NCBI RefSeq assembly: GCF_900111315.1
Contig: NZ_FOGU01000008.1
Location: 124,001-188,000 of the forward strand
DNA: 64,000 nucleotides
DNA from: Tranquillimonas rosea
Lineage (GTDB): Bacteria > Pseudomonadota > Alphaproteobacteria > Rhodobacterales > Rhodobacteraceae
Direction: 5' to 3'
Shown here: piece after piece, positions 17,937 through 29,301 of the stretch
Position numbering within the stretch: position 1 is the first letter of the stretch
Layout: each line of letters opens with the position of its first letter
Position numbers and translations under genes: made by a program
The notes under the pieces: generated by a model
Databases searched by the model: none
Seen by the model: only the letters and a program-made list of their open reading frames with translations
What the model was told of the DNA's origin: nothing

Positions 17937-19438
17937 CCAAGCCGAACATCCTGATCTTCATGGTGGATCAGCTGAACGGGACCCTGTTCCCCGACGGTCC
18001 CGAAGACTGGCTCCACACGCCCAACCTGAAACGGCTGGCGGAACGCTCGGTGCGCTTCCGCAACGCCTACACCGCCTCGCCGCTCTGCGCGCCGGGCCGG
18101 GCGTCGTTCATGTCGGGCCAGCTGCCGTCGCGCTCGGGCGTCTACGACAACGCCGCCGAGTTCTCGTCGGACATCCCGACCTACGCTCACCACCTGCGCC
18201 GCGCGGGCTATCAGACCTGCCTGTCGGGCAAGATGCACTTCGTCGGCCCCGACCAGCTGCACGGCTTCGAAGAGCGGCTGACCACCGACATCTACCCCGC
18301 CGATTTCGGCTGGACCCCCGACTACCGCAAGCCGGGCGAACGGATCGACTGGTGGTATCACAACCTGGGCTCCGTCACCGGCGCGGGCGTGGCCGAGATC
18401 TCCAACCAGATGGAATACGACGACGAGGTGGCCTACCACGCCGAGCGCAAGCTCTACGACCTGTCGCGCGGCCACGATCCGCGGCCCTGGCTGATGACGG
18501 TCAGCTTCACCCACCCGCACGACCCCTACGTCGCCCGGCGCCGCTTCTGGGACCTCTACGAGGATTGCGAGCATCTTCACCCCGAGGTGCCCGCGATGGC
18601 CTACGAGGATCACGATCCCCACTCGCAGCGCATCTTCGACGCGAACGACTGGCGGAAGTTCGAGATCACCGACGAAGACATCGAGCGTTCGCGCCGGGCC
18701 TACTTCGCCAACGTGTCCTACCTCGACGAGAAGATCGGGCGCCTGATGGACATCCTCGACGATACCCGGCAGGAGGCGATCATCCTGTTCGTCTCCGACC
18801 ACGGCGACATGCTGGGCGAGCGTGGCCTGTGGTTCAAGATGAGCTTCTACGAAGGCTCCGCGCGCGTGCCGCTGATGGTTTCGGCTCCGGATCTCGAGCC
18901 CGGCCTCGTCACCGAGCCGGTCTCGACGATCGACGTCTGCCCCACGCTCGGCGATCTCGCCGGCGTCGACATGGGCGACGTTATGCCCTGGACAGATGGC
19001 GAAAGCCTGGTCCCGGTCGCCAAGGGCAACGCGCGCACCAAGCCGGTCGCGATGGAATACGCCGCCGAGGCCTCCTACGCGCCGGTTGTCGCCCTCCGGT
19101 CGGGGCGCTGGAAATACACCAACTGCGCGCTCGACCCCGAACAGCTCTTCGATCTCGAGGACGACCCCCACGAATTGCGCAACCTCGCCCAGGCCGAGGG
19201 CCATGCCGGCACGCTGGCCGAGTTCCGCCGCGAGGCCGAGCGCTGGGATCTCGAGCGGTTCGACTCCGAGATCCGCGCCAGCCAGGCCCGCCGCTGGGTC
19301 GTCTACGAGGCCCTGCGCCAGGGCGGCTACTACCCGTGGGACTACCAGCCGCTGCAGAAGGCCTCCGAGCGCTACATGCGCAACCACATGGATCTCAACA
19401 CGGTCGAGGACTCCCAGCGCTTCCCGCGTGGCGAGTGA
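17933..19438 (+). CDS. betC: Choline-sulfatase
   Basis: 501 residues. It hydrolyses choline-O-sulfate to choline and sulfate, feeding BetA/BetB. Type I sulfatase features are visible: [10 protein letters not shown] with metal-binding aspartate, [14 protein letters not shown] with the C-x-P-x-R motif whose cysteine becomes formylglycine, [18 protein letters not shown], and [15 protein letters not shown]. The C-terminal tail ([22 protein letters not shown]) is the choline-sulfatase extension that closes the oligomer site. The absence of a signal peptide fits a cytosolic enzyme. Choline sulfate must enter by a transporter; none specific for it is evident here. Co-translated with betI by a 4-bp overlap. 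Confidence 0.95.
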   Translation: MTKPNILIFMVDQLNGTLFPDGPEDWLHTPNLKRLAERSVRFRNAYTASPLCAPGRASFMSGQLPSRSGVYDNAAEFSSDIPTYAHHLRRAGYQTCLSGKMHFVGPDQLHGFEERLTTDIYPADFGWTPDYRKPGERIDWWYHNLGSVTGAGVAEISNQMEYDDEVAYHAERKLYDLSRGHDPRPWLMTVSFTHPHDPYVARRRFWDLYEDCEHLHPEVPAMAYEDHDPHSQRIFDANDWRKFEITDEDIERSRRAYFANVSYLDEKIGRLMDILDDTRQEAIILFVSDHGDMLGERGLWFKMSFYEGSARVPLMVSAPDLEPGLVTEPVSTIDVCPTLGDLAGVDMGDVMPWTDGESLVPVAKGNARTKPVAMEYAAEASYAPVVALRSGRWKYTNCALDPEQLFDLEDDPHELRNLAQAEGHAGTLAEFRREAERWDLERFDSEIRASQARRWVVYEALRQGGYYPWDYQPLQKASERYMRNHMDLNTVEDSQRFPRGE

Positions 19439-19466
19439 CCCTGACTTCATCTTCGGAAAAGTACTC

Positions 19467-20927
19467 ATGACCCGACCCGACATTCAGCCGAAGGCCAGCC
19501 ATTTCATCGATGGCGCCGCAATCGAGGACACCGACGGCACGCCCATCGTGTGCACCTACGCCGCGACGGGCGAGGAACTGGCCCGTCTCCACGCCGCGAC
19601 GCCGGCCATCGTCGACCGGGCGCTCGCCGCCGCGGACCGGGCACAGGCGGAGTGGGCCGCGCTCCAGCCGGTCGAGCGCGGCCGCGTCCTGCGCCGCGCC
19701 GCCGACATCCTGCGCGAGCGCAACCACGGCCTGTCGGTGATCGAGACGCTCGATACCGGCAAGCCCCTGCAGGAGACGCTGGTGGCCGACGCGACCTCGG
19801 GTGCCGACGCGCTCGAGTATTTCGGCGGCCTCGCCGCCAGCCTCGGGGGCGAGCATATCCCGCTGGGCGGCGACTGGGCCTATACCGTGCGCGAGCCGCT
19901 GGGGGTCTGCACCGGGATCGGCGCGTGGAACTACCCGATGCAGATCGCCTGCTGGAAGGCGGCACCGGCGCTGGCCTGCGGCAACACGATGGTGTTCAAG
20001 CCGTCCGAGGCGACGCCGCTCTCCGCGCTGAAGCTGGCGGAAATCCTGGTCGAGGCGGGGGCGCCCGCCGGTGTGTTCAACGTCGTGCAGGGCTACGGCG
20101 AGGTCGGCGCGCAATTGATCGGCGACGACCGCGTGGCCAAGGTGTCGCTCACCGGCTCGGTTCCCACCGGCCGCAAGGTCTATACCGCGGCGGCCGAGGG
20201 GATGAAGCACGTCACGATGGAGCTCGGCGGCAAGTCCCCGATGCTGGTGTTCGACGATGCCGACATCGACAAGGCCGTCTCGGGCGCGATCCTCGGCAAC
20301 TTCTATTCCTCGGGCCAAATCTGCTCGAACGGAACGCGGGTCTTCGTGCAGCGAAAGGCGCTCGAACCGTTCCTCGACCGGCTGCGCGAGCGTCTGTCGG
20401 GCGTGGTCATGGGCGACCCGCTGGACGAGGAGACGAATTTCGGCCCGCTGGTCAACGAGTCGCAGATGGAGAAGGTGCTGGGCTTCATCCAGGCCGGCCG
20501 CGACGAGGGGGCGCGCCTGGTCGCGGGCGGCGCGCGGGTCGACCGGCCCGGCTACTATGTCGAACCCACGGTGTTCGCCGACGTGACCGACGACATGACC
20601 ATCGCCAGGGAAGAGATCTTCGGCCCCGTCCTGTCGGTCCTGTCCTTCGACACCGAGGAGGAGGCGATCCGGCGCGCCAACGCAACGCCCTACGGCCTTG
20701 CCGCCGGGGTGTTCACCAACGACCTGGCCCGTGGCCATCGCGTCGCCGCGGCGTTCCGGGCCGGGACGACCTTCATCAACCACTACAACGTCACGCCGGT
20801 CGAGATGCCGTTCGGCGCGGTGAAGATGTCCGGCTTCGGGCGCGAGAACGGCAAGGCCGCGATCGAGCACTACAGCCAGGTGAAGAGCGTCTATGTCGGC
20901 ATGGGCGATGTCGAGGCGCCGTTCTGA
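19467..20927 (+). CDS. betB: Betaine-aldehyde dehydrogenase
   Basis: 486 residues, NAD(P)+-dependent oxidation of betaine aldehyde to glycine betaine. Motifs are [22 protein letters not shown] (coenzyme and substrate tunnel), LTGSVPTG (Rossmann turn), MELGGKSP with the general-base glutamate, and [14 protein letters not shown] with the catalytic cysteine. SNGTRVFV after the cysteine is characteristic of bacterial BetB. Normal length and a complete C-terminus ([15 protein letters not shown]). Third gene of betICBA, 28 bp after betC. The ATG at 19467 gives the family start with SHFIDG. Confidence 0.96.
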   Translation: MTRPDIQPKASHFIDGAAIEDTDGTPIVCTYAATGEELARLHAATPAIVDRALAAADRAQAEWAALQPVERGRVLRRAADILRERNHGLSVIETLDTGKPLQETLVADATSGADALEYFGGLAASLGGEHIPLGGDWAYTVREPLGVCTGIGAWNYPMQIACWKAAPALACGNTMVFKPSEATPLSALKLAEILVEAGAPAGVFNVVQGYGEVGAQLIGDDRVAKVSLTGSVPTGRKVYTAAAEGMKHVTMELGGKSPMLVFDDADIDKAVSGAILGNFYSSGQICSNGTRVFVQRKALEPFLDRLRERLSGVVMGDPLDEETNFGPLVNESQMEKVLGFIQAGRDEGARLVAGGARVDRPGYYVEPTVFADVTDDMTIAREEIFGPVLSVLSFDTEEEAIRRANATPYGLAAGVFTNDLARGHRVAAAFRAGTTFINHYNVTPVEMPFGAVKMSGFGRENGKAAIEHYSQVKSVYVGMGDVEAPF

Positions 20928-20994
20928 GGCGCGACCGGAGCGGGGCGCGCGCCCGTCGGGCGCCGGCGCCCGCTCCGCCAAGCAGGAGGCAGAG

Positions 20995-22653
20995 ATGCAA
21001 GCCGATTACGTGATCGTTGGCGCCGGCTCGGCCGGATGCGCCATGGCCGACAGATTGTCCGAGGCAGGGCGGTCGGTGATCGTGGTGGAACACGGCGGCT
21101 CGGATGCCGGGCCGTTCATCAACATGCCCGGCGCGCTGTCGTACCCGATGAACATGAAGCGCTACGACTGGGGCTACGAGACCGAGCCCGAGCCGCATCT
21201 GGGCGGGCGCCGTCTGGCCTGTCCGCGCGGCAAGGTGATCGGCGGGTCGTCCTCGATCAACGGCATGGTCTATGTGCGCGGCCACGCCCGCGACTTCGAC
21301 ACCTGGAACGAGATGGGCGCGACCGGCTGGGCCTGGCCCGACGTCGCGCCGTATTACAAGCGGCTCGAGACGTGGCACGACGGCGGTCACGGCGGCGATC
21401 CGTCCAGGCGCGGCACCGACGGGCCGCTGCATGTCTCTCGCGGCAAGCGGGATAACCCTCTGACGAAGGCCTTCGTCGAGGCCGGGCGCCAGGCCGGCTA
21501 CGAGACGACGGACGACTACAACGGCGAAAAGCAGGAGGGCTTCGGCCCGATGGAGGCGACGATCCACAAGGGTCGCCGCTGGTCTGCCGCCTCGGCCTAT
21601 CTCCGGCCGGCGTTGAAGCGGGACACCTGCACGCTGGTCCGGGGGCTGGTGCGCCGGCTCCGTATCGAGGACGGCCGCGTCACCGGTGTGGAGGTGGCGC
21701 GTGGCGGCAAGACCGAGGTGATCTCGGCGGCGGCCGAAGTGATCGTGGCCGCCTCGTCGATCAACTCGCCGAAGCTCCTGATGCTGTCGGGCATCGGCCC
21801 GGCGCAGGAACTGCAGGGCCACGGCATCGATGTCGTCGCGGATCGTCCCGGCGTCGGGCGCAACCTGCAGGACCACCTCGAGGTCTATGTCCAGCAGGCG
21901 TCGACGCAGCCCGTGTCGCTGTTCAATCACTGGTCGCTCCGGGGCAAGGCGATGGTCGGGCTCGAATGGTTGCTCCGCGGTACCGGGCCCGGCGCCTCTA
22001 ACCAGTTTGAAAGTGCGGCCTTCATCCGAAGCAAGGCGGGCGTCGAGTATCCCGACATCCAGTACCACTTCCTGCCGCTGGCGGTGCGCTATGACGGTTC
22101 GGTCGCGGCCGAGGGGCATGGCTTCCAGGCGCATGTCGGGCCGATGCGCTCGGCCTCGCGGGGGAGCGTCACGCTGCGGTCGTCCGATCCCGACGATGAT
22201 CCGGTGATCCGTTTCAACTACATGAGCCACGAGAGCGACTGGCAGGATTTTCGCACGGCGATCCGCCTGACCCGCGAGATCTTCGCCCAGCCCGCCTTCG
22301 ATCCCTATCGTGGCAAGGAGATCCAGCCGGGCGAGGACGCGCAGAGCGACGCCGCGCTGGACGCCTTCATCCGCGAAAACGTCGAGAGCGCCTATCACCC
22401 CTGCGGCACATGCCGGATGGGCGCCGCCGATGATCCCGACGCTGTGGTCGATCCCGAGGGCAGGGTGATCGGCGTCGACGGCCTGCGCGTCGCCGACAGC
22501 TCGATCTTTCCCAGGATCACGAACGGCAACCTCAACGCGCCGTCCATCCTCGTTGGGGAAAAGGTCTCGGATCACGTGCTGGGCCGGACGCCGCTGCCGC
22601 GCGACAATGCACAGCCGTGGATTCACCCGGACTGGCAGACCGCGCAACGCTGA
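20995..22653 (+). CDS. betA: Choline dehydrogenase
   Basis: 552-residue GMC-family flavoprotein that oxidises choline to betaine aldehyde, membrane-associated in characterised species. It has the FAD dinucleotide motif [18 protein letters not shown], the GMC signatures [26 protein letters not shown] and [17 protein letters not shown], catalytic His in [10 protein letters not shown], and a catalytic Asn in [10 protein letters not shown]. Normal length. Start ATG at 20995 after an AGGAGG site; 67 bp after betB. Last gene of the betICBA operon, with a stable hairpin right after the stop. Confidence 0.96.
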   Translation: MQADYVIVGAGSAGCAMADRLSEAGRSVIVVEHGGSDAGPFINMPGALSYPMNMKRYDWGYETEPEPHLGGRRLACPRGKVIGGSSSINGMVYVRGHARDFDTWNEMGATGWAWPDVAPYYKRLETWHDGGHGGDPSRRGTDGPLHVSRGKRDNPLTKAFVEAGRQAGYETTDDYNGEKQEGFGPMEATIHKGRRWSAASAYLRPALKRDTCTLVRGLVRRLRIEDGRVTGVEVARGGKTEVISAAAEVIVAASSINSPKLLMLSGIGPAQELQGHGIDVVADRPGVGRNLQDHLEVYVQQASTQPVSLFNHWSLRGKAMVGLEWLLRGTGPGASNQFESAAFIRSKAGVEYPDIQYHFLPLAVRYDGSVAAEGHGFQAHVGPMRSASRGSVTLRSSDPDDDPVIRFNYMSHESDWQDFRTAIRLTREIFAQPAFDPYRGKEIQPGEDAQSDAALDAFIRENVESAYHPCGTCRMGAADDPDAVVDPEGRVIGVDGLRVADSSIFPRITNGNLNAPSILVGEKVSDHVLGRTPLPRDNAQPWIHPDWQTAQR

Positions 22654-22658
22654 TCCGC

Positions 22659-22692
22659 GCGCCGTCTGTGCGCTGCCGCGCATGGACGGCGC
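22659..22692 (+). terminator. Hairpin at the end of betICBA
   Basis: Stem GCGCCGTC / GACGGCGC, a 2x2 internal loop, then inner stem TGCGC / GCGCA with loop TGCC, starting 5 nt past the betA stop. No T-run follows, so it may act with Rho or as an mRNA 3' stabiliser. Confidence 0.5.
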
Positions 22693-22717
22693 CGGATGCC
22701 GTGCCTAGCTTCGGGGC

Positions 22718-23281
22718 ATGGATACGACGTTGAAACTCGAGAACCGCGAGGGGCTGCCAGAGCGCCTGCGCGTGCTGGTGGAAGAACTGCCGCGATCGGG
22801 CTGGGACGCGCATCCCAACTTCGACGGCCTGACGAAGTTCTGGCTCGACCGGCACTTGATGTTCCGCGACGTGCTGGGCCGGCTGCGGACCGGCAGCGAG
22901 GGTTTTCTCGACAACCAGCGCGAGCTGATGGCCCATGCGCGCGAGACGCAGCGCTATGCCGGCTTTCTTCTGAATGAGCTGCACGGCCACCATCACATCG
23001 AGGACGTGCACTATTTTCCCGCGCTGCAGGGGCTCGACCCGCGGCTCGAGGACGGGTTCGAACTGTTGGACGGCGACCACCACGCGCTCGACGGTCACAT
23101 TCACGCGCTGGCGGAAAAGACGAACGCGTTCCTGCAATCGGTCTCGGAAGGCGGCTCGCGCGATGCCGCGGGGCGGCTGCACGAGTCGCTGGCGGGGTTC
23201 GAGACGTTCCTCGATCGCCACCTCGATGACGAGGAGGACCTTGTCGTGCCGGTGATCCTGAAATTCGCGCCCAAGCTCTGA
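22718..23281 (+). CDS. Hemerythrin-domain protein
   Basis: 187 residues, mostly helical. Histidines and acids are spaced as in HHE/hemerythrin proteins: FWLDRHLMFRD, LHGHHHIEDVHYFPAL, LLDGDHHALDGHIHAL and FLDRHLDDEEDLVVPVIL. These would bind a diiron site for O2, NO or iron sensing or storage. There is no attached signalling or DNA-binding domain. Same strand as betA, 64 bp downstream and after a hairpin, so probably separate. The exact role is not readable. Confidence 0.85.
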   Translation: MDTTLKLENREGLPERLRVLVEELPRSGWDAHPNFDGLTKFWLDRHLMFRDVLGRLRTGSEGFLDNQRELMAHARETQRYAGFLLNELHGHHHIEDVHYFPALQGLDPRLEDGFELLDGDHHALDGHIHALAEKTNAFLQSVSEGGSRDAAGRLHESLAGFETFLDRHLDDEEDLVVPVILKFAPKL

Positions 23282-23355
23282 CGGCTTGATCCAGCGCAAT
23301 GTGCCGCGCCATCCGGCGTGGGAGGCTTCCGTCGTCACAGACGGGAGCAGATCAC

Positions 23356-23607
23356 ATGGGCCACACACCCCACATCCTTGCCGAAGCGTTTCCCCGCGAT
23401 GCCGAGAAGATCGCGCATCTGGCGGAGACGGACCCGCATTTCGCGCGGCTGGTCGATCAGTATCGCGAGGTCAACCGCGCCGTCCATCGGGCCGAGACGC
23501 TGGTCGAGCCGACCGACGACCTGCACGAGAACGAGCTTCGCAAAGAGCGGATGCGGCTGAAGGACGTGATCGCGCGGGCGCTGGCCGAGCGTCAGCCGAC
23601 CTCGTAG
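23356..23607 (+). CDS. YdcH-family (DUF465) small helical protein
   Basis: 83 residues with the DUF465 pattern: HILAEAFPRDAEKIAHLAETDPHFARLVDQYREVNRAVHRAE, then LRKERMRLKDVIARALA. Predicted as a helical hairpin or coiled coil; function unknown in the family. The ATG at 23356 is taken because the domain starts there and an AGCAGATCAC leader precedes it. The last 16 bp overlap the end of convergent pccR, a tight packing that may produce complementary 3' ends of the two messages. Confidence 0.85.
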   Translation: MGHTPHILAEAFPRDAEKIAHLAETDPHFARLVDQYREVNRAVHRAETLVEPTDDLHENELRKERMRLKDVIARALAERQPTS

Positions 23608-24974
23608 GGCAGGGTGCCGCGCCGGTCGGGGTCGATGAGCAGGCTCCGCTCCAAGGGCGGGACGGCGCGCTGGTGGCAGTCGCGCCGTTCGCAGATCCGG
23701 CACGAGATGCCGATCGGCTCGAACGCCGCCGGGTTCGTCAGGTCGAGGTCGTCGGTATAGATCAGCTGGTCGGCGTGGCGCAGCTCGCAGCCCAGCCCGA
23801 TGGCATAGCGCCGGGTCGGTGCACCCCATGCGCCACCGGTCTTCGAGACGTCGCGCGCCAGCAGGAAGTAGCGCTCTCCGTCCGGTGTCTGCGCCAGCTG
23901 GCGCAGGAAGCGGCCCGGCGTCTCGAACGCCGCGTGCACGTTCCAGAGCGGGCAGGCGCCGCCGAACCGCGCGAATTGCAGGCGTGTGGCGCTGTGGCGC
24001 TTGGTGATGGTGCCCGCCTGATCGACGCGGACGAAGAAGAACGGCAGGCCCTTCGCCCCCGGCCGCTGCAACGTGGACAGGCGGTGTGCCACCTGCTCGA
24101 TCGAGGCGCCGAACCGGTCGGCAAGCCGTTCGACGTCGTGGCGGGTCTCCTGCGCGGCCTCGAGGAAGGCGCGGTAGGGCAGCAGCGCCGCCCCGGCGAA
24201 GTAGTTGGCCATCCCGATCTTCGCGATCGCGCGGGCCGTGTCCGTCCTGAACCGCGCGAGGTCCAGCGTTGCCTCCAGCAGGTCATCGTGGGTCAGCAGG
24301 GCAATCTGGTGCAGCAGCTGGAACCGCCGGCTTTCGGACGTGGCGCGGGAGGACAGGAGCAGGGTGTCCCCGTCGAACCGGCGCAGCGCGTCGTCCTCGG
24401 CCTGCCGCACGGTGATCCCGCGCTCGGCCAGCAGTGCCTCGGCATGGGCGACCGGATCGCCGTTCTGTGCAAACTTTTCCGCCGCATGATCCACGGCGTC
24501 GACGTAATTGTCGCAATAGTGAAAGAAATCGCGCACCTCTTCCCACGGGGACGGCTCGGCGCGGGCGCTGTCGCGGCCAAGCGCCTCGTCCAGCGAGGCG
24601 AGGCGTTCGTGGGTCTGGCGGTAGGCGCGGTGCAGCTCCAGGAACGCCCGCGCAAAGACGGGCGCGTTCGAGGCGGCGAGCCGGAGATCGGCCAAGGGCG
24701 GGGCGGTGTCGCCGAAGACCGGGTCGGCCAGCGCCTCGCGCATGTCTGTCACCATCCGCTCGGCATCGCCCGCCGACAGCTCGGTCACGTCGAAGCCGAA
24801 CTCGGACGCCAGCGCGAGCACCACGCCCGTCGAGACGGGGCGATGGTTGTTCTCCATCTGGTTGAGATAGGGCAGCGAGACGCCGAGCCGCTGCGCGAAC
24901 GCCTTCTGCGTCAGGCCCAGCCGGGTGCGTGTCTCGCGCAGCTTGACGCCGGCATAGAGCTTTTGCTGGGCCAT
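23592..24974 (-). CDS. pccR: Short-chain fatty acyl-CoA regulator (ScfR family), PccR-like
   Basis: 460 residues. The N-terminal XRE helix-turn-helix is in LRETRTRLGLTQKAFAQRLGVSLPYLNQMENNHRPVS. A long central region follows with WEEVRDFFHYCDNYVDAVDHAAE and the segment RRFQLLHQIALL. The C-terminal part includes KGLPFFFVRVDQAGTITKRHSA and ends with GISCRICERRDCHQRAVPPLER, a cysteine-rich motif shared with RamB/MccR/PccR proteins. In Rhodobacter sphaeroides PccR controls propionyl-CoA carboxylase; its neighbourhood here (pccB, pccA, mcm) fits the same job. TTTGCAAA-type sites lie 19-46 bp upstream of its own ATG, suggesting autoregulation. Confidence 0.9.
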   Translation of the reverse strand: MAQQKLYAGVKLRETRTRLGLTQKAFAQRLGVSLPYLNQMENNHRPVSTGVVLALASEFGFDVTELSAGDAERMVTDMREALADPVFGDTAPPLADLRLAASNAPVFARAFLELHRAYRQTHERLASLDEALGRDSARAEPSPWEEVRDFFHYCDNYVDAVDHAAEKFAQNGDPVAHAEALLAERGITVRQAEDDALRRFDGDTLLLSSRATSESRRFQLLHQIALLTHDDLLEATLDLARFRTDTARAIAKIGMANYFAGAALLPYRAFLEAAQETRHDVERLADRFGASIEQVAHRLSTLQRPGAKGLPFFFVRVDQAGTITKRHSATRLQFARFGGACPLWNVHAAFETPGRFLRQLAQTPDGERYFLLARDVSKTGGAWGAPTRRYAIGLGCELRHADQLIYTDDLDLTNPAAFEPIGISCRICERRDCHQRAVPPLERSLLIDPDRRGTLPYEVG

Positions 24975-24992
24975 TTGGCCGGCTCCTTCGGG

Positions 24993-25020
24993 TTTGCTGT
25001 CGCAAACCTGCCTTTGCAAA
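24993..25020. promoter_or_regulatory. Candidate PccR binding site upstream of pccR
   Basis: Contains TTTGCTGTCGCAAA (24993-25006) and TTTGCAAA (25013-25020) inside the 65-bp gap between the MFS gene stop and the pccR start. TTTGCAAA is the core described for ScfR regulators such as RamB and PccR. Binding is inferred. Confidence 0.75.
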
Positions 25021-25039
25021 GCCGCTCGGGCAAGGGCCG

Positions 25040-26257
25040 TCAGGGCGCGTTCACCTGCCGGTCGCGATAGATCGTGTAGAGGATCGAGGCCACGCCAAGC
25101 ACACCGGTGACCAGCATCATCACCAAGAGCGGCGTCGCGCCCGTGCCGGGCGTCAGCAGCGCCCCGGCCAGCGCAGACAGCGCCGCGCCGCCGCCGATCA
25201 TGATCGCCCCGCCAAGGCCGCTGGCCGTTCCCGCAAGGTGCGGCCGCACCGACAGCAGGCCCGAGGTGGCGTTGGGCAGCACCATTCCGTTGCCGAGGCC
25301 GACGAAGGTCATGAAGCCGAAGAAGCTCAGCGCGGTGCCATGGCCCGCCAGGAAGATCAGCAGGGAGACCGCGATCCCGCCCGCCGACAGCAGTGCGCCG
25401 ACCAGCACCATCGTGTTGATCCCGAAGCGGACCGAGTAGCGCCCCGACGCGAAGTTGCCGCCGATATAGCCGACCGCCGGCGCCCCGAACAGCACGCCGA
25501 GCATGGTGGGCGTCAGTCCGAACACCTCGGAGCCCACGAAGGGCGCGCCGCCAAGATAGGCGAAGAACGCCCCGGATGCGAAGGCGGCGGCCAGCGAATA
25601 GCCCCAGAACCGGCGGGCGGTCAGCAGTTCGGGGTATTCGCGGAACTGGGCGGCAAAGCTGGCCGAACGCGACAGCGCCGTCTCGCCCATGTCGCGGTGC
25701 GCGATCCACATCACGAGGGCGCCCAGCAGGAACAGCAGCCAGAAGCTCGCCTGCCAGCCGAACGCGCCGTCCAGCGCGCCGCCGATCGCCGGGGCGACCA
25801 TCGGGGCCACCGCCATTCCCATCGTGACATAGCCGATCATCGACGCCGCCTGGGCCTGCGGAACCATGTCGCGCACCACCGCCCGGCTCAGGACCAGCCC
25901 TGTCACCATGACCGCCTGCAACATGCGGAAGGCCAGGAAGCTCTCGACGTTGGGGGCGTAGATGCAGCCCAGCGTCGCGGCCATGAACAGGACGATCGAA
26001 ATCAGCATCACCGGCCGCCGGCCGTAGCGGTCCGAGACCGGCCCGATGATGACCTGCAGGATCGCGTTCATCGCCAAGTACAGCGCCACCGACAGCTGCA
26101 TCACCCGGTACTGGGTGTCGAACCACTCGGTCATGCTGGGCAGGGAGGGCAGAAAGATGTTCTGCGCCAGCGCCTGCAGCGCGGCGAGGAAGATCAGGGT
26201 CGAGATATGGGGCGGGGTCGTCCGGTCGAGGAACCGGACCGTCGGAGCGTCTGTCAT
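25040..26257 (-). CDS. Bcr/CflA-family MFS efflux transporter
   Basis: 405 residues with 12 hydrophobic helices. Family motifs are visible: FLPSLPSMTEWF in the first loop, LYLAMNAILQVIIGPVSDRYGRRPVML (MFS motif A), LQAVMVTGLVLSRAVVRDMV typical of the Bcr/CflA (DHA1) group, and AVGYIGGNF in the second half. These pumps export drugs or small metabolites. The gene lies between pccR and the divergent pccB promoter, so it may share regulation with the propionate genes. Export of an organic acid is possible but not shown by the sequence. The ATG at 26257 precedes MTDAPTVRFLDR; a longer in-frame start at 26338 would run into the pccB regulatory region. Confidence 0.88.
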   Translation of the reverse strand: MTDAPTVRFLDRTTPPHISTLIFLAALQALAQNIFLPSLPSMTEWFDTQYRVMQLSVALYLAMNAILQVIIGPVSDRYGRRPVMLISIVLFMAATLGCIYAPNVESFLAFRMLQAVMVTGLVLSRAVVRDMVPQAQAASMIGYVTMGMAVAPMVAPAIGGALDGAFGWQASFWLLFLLGALVMWIAHRDMGETALSRSASFAAQFREYPELLTARRFWGYSLAAAFASGAFFAYLGGAPFVGSEVFGLTPTMLGVLFGAPAVGYIGGNFASGRYSVRFGINTMVLVGALLSAGGIAVSLLIFLAGHGTALSFFGFMTFVGLGNGMVLPNATSGLLSVRPHLAGTASGLGGAIMIGGGAALSALAGALLTPGTGATPLLVMMLVTGVLGVASILYTIYRDRQVNAP

Positions 26258-26331
26258 CCCGCATGGAGCTAGCGGCGCGGCGCGGCAAGGTCCAGACTGC
26301 GCGGGATCACCGCGATGGCGCTGTGGCTGAT

Positions 26332-26388
26332 TTTGCACATTCGCAATATTCCGGAAGGTGGCGCCGAACGATTTGCAAATATTCCGGA
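26332..26388. promoter_or_regulatory. Candidate PccR operator region upstream of pccB
   Basis: Two composite sites: TTTGCACATTCGCAATATTCC (from 26332) and TTTGCAAATATTCCGGA (from 26372). Each ends in the same ATATTCCGGA word (26346-26355 and 26379-26388), 33 bp or about three helical turns apart. TTTGCAAA matches the ScfR core also found before pccR. Located 62-118 bp upstream of the pccB ATG. Confidence 0.75.
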
Positions 26389-26449
26389 TGAGGCTTTTGC
26401 CGTGGCCGGGCTTCGCCTATCACGGGGAGGAATAAGGGAGGCCGAGCCG

Positions 26450-27978
<1,529 letters not shown>

Positions 27979-27982
<4 letters not shown>

Positions 27983-28386
27983 GACACGCGATTCCGAACC
28001 GTACCGCCGCGATCCTGGTCGCCGGCCTTGTCTGCGCCGGCACACCGGCCGCGGCGCAGCAGGACATCCACCTGCCGTCGGGCCGCGACGTGTCGCTGAT
28101 CGAGATGCGGACGGACTCGCCGGGGGCGGATCGGATCTATCGCTTCCGATTCCTCGCGCCGGGGCTAGAGGGGCCGTCGGATTTCGATACCGCCGAGGAC
28201 GACATGGCCTATCTGTGCGAGCACTACGCGATTCCGCATCTGCCCGAGGACGGCCCGGCGGCGGACAGGATCGTCGTGTCCCTGTCCGATCGGGAGATCC
28301 CGTTCGGCCAGTCGGTGCCCGAGGCCGTCCAGTTCTTCGAAGCCTACCGGCCCGAGGGCGGAACCTGCATCTGGGAGGGGCTGTGA
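27979..28386 (+). CDS. Small exported protein (DUF6497-like)
   Basis: 135 residues starting at a GTG that overlaps the pccB stop by 4 bp, so translation is probably coupled. The N-terminus has a Sec signal ([18 protein letters not shown], cleavage near QQDIHLPSG). The mature part has [78 protein letters not shown] and GTCIWEGL. Two mature cysteines may form a disulfide. I recall similar proteins in Rhodobacteraceae under DUF6497, but cannot confirm without a search. No function is known. Confidence 0.8.
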
Positions 28387-28576
28387 TGGCGGCAAGCATG
28401 GGGGCGCATGATGCGCGCCAAACACAAGATGACGCCCACGTGAACACCGCAATTGTTTCCGGCTACGCTTCGGTTATCGTTGCAAAATGGCCTCAGTCGG
28501 GGCCTCGCCGCGCCGGGCCGGAACACGGGGACGTGTCGCGCCGTTGGCCGGCGGCAATTGATACGAGGAGTGACCA

Positions 28577-28717
28577 ATGCCCAAGAGCGTCAAGTTCGCC
28601 GTCGTTCTCGGCCTCACGGCTTTCGCCGCGGCCTGCGCGCAGGAAGAACCCACCGAGGTCGTCTACACCGACCCGGCCCCCACGGTTCAGCCCGAGCCGA
28701 GCTACAACAAGTACTGA
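28577..28717 (+). CDS. Tiny lipoprotein (46 residues)
   Basis: The ATG at 28577 follows a GAGGAG site. The signal MPKSVKFAVVLGLTAFAAAC ends in lipobox FAAAC; after lipidation only about 27 residues remain (QEEPTEVVYTDPAP and a proline-rich tail ending PSYNKY). It is acidic and probably unstructured, anchored to a membrane. The good ribosome site, correct signal and its own 190-bp upstream gap make it a real gene despite its size. Function unknown. Confidence 0.75.
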   Translation: MPKSVKFAVVLGLTAFAAACAQEEPTEVVYTDPAPTVQPEPSYNKY

Positions 28718-28774
28718 GGCCGCGCTGCGGCGGGTCGCCCCGTCGCAGCGGTACGAGAACGGGGAGGGCGCGAG

Positions 28775-29125
28775 GTGATCAAGCATCGCGGCTTCCCCGG
28801 CCGGCTTCCCGGCACCGACTACCAGTTCACCATCCGCCGTCCCAACCCGAAGGGCGCGACGCGGATCATCCGGCGCGAGCGGCACGCCGACCGCCGCCCG
28901 GCGGACCGGCGCGCCGACGAGGGTTTCATCCTCGCCCTGTGGGAGCAGTTCGGCGAAGAACCGTTCGAACGCGGCAATCTCGACGCCGGACGCATCTCGT
29001 GGCTCTTCGGGCGCGAGGTCGTCCCCGCCGAGGAGCCATTCGATCCCGAAAGCTACGACGCGCTGCTCCGGCTCGATGCGGAACAGGTGCTCGTCAGCTT
29101 CCCCGACCTGTTCGACCGCGCGTGA
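28775..29125 (+). CDS. Conserved-looking hypothetical protein, 116 residues
   Basis: Starts at GTG 28775 after GGGGAGGGCG. The N-terminal 50 residues are strongly basic (RRPNPKGATRIIRRERHADRRPADRR) and the rest acidic (GEEPFERGNLDAGRISWLFGREVVPAEEPFDPESYDALLRLDAEQ). No signal peptide, membrane segment or known motif. The charge split suggests nucleic-acid or partner-protein contact by the basic arm; this is only inference. Codon usage and reading frame are like the neighbours. Confidence 0.65.
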   Translation: MIKHRGFPGRLPGTDYQFTIRRPNPKGATRIIRRERHADRRPADRRADEGFILALWEQFGEEPFERGNLDAGRISWLFGREVVPAEEPFDPESYDALLRLDAEQVLVSFPDLFDRA

Positions 29126-29301
29126 TCGGCATGATCCGGCGCATCGTCTTTTCCGACCGGCATGTTTCGGCTGAACACGGCCCGGTTGCGGAAATTGCCT
29201 TTGGCGTTGCCGGGTCAACGCGCAATCTCGTTCACGGCGGCACGCCATCCCTCGAGCGGCGCGTCGTCTGGTTTCTGAACCGTTACCCTTCCCCTTCGCT
29301 T
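29126..29301 (+). other. Region with no gene, upstream of an orphan terminator
   Basis: No convincing coding frame between the stop of the 116-residue protein and the terminator at 29302. It could be a long 3' untranslated region or a small RNA ending at that terminator. There is no direct evidence of a promoter inside it. Confidence 0.35.

Noticed and set aside
28387-28576. Possible small gene between the DUF6497-like protein and the 46-residue lipoprotein
   Set aside because: Short frames exist but none has a ribosome site plus a plausible protein; treated as the lipoprotein's promoter region. A TTGCAAAA half-site near 28489 is too weak to call a PccR site.
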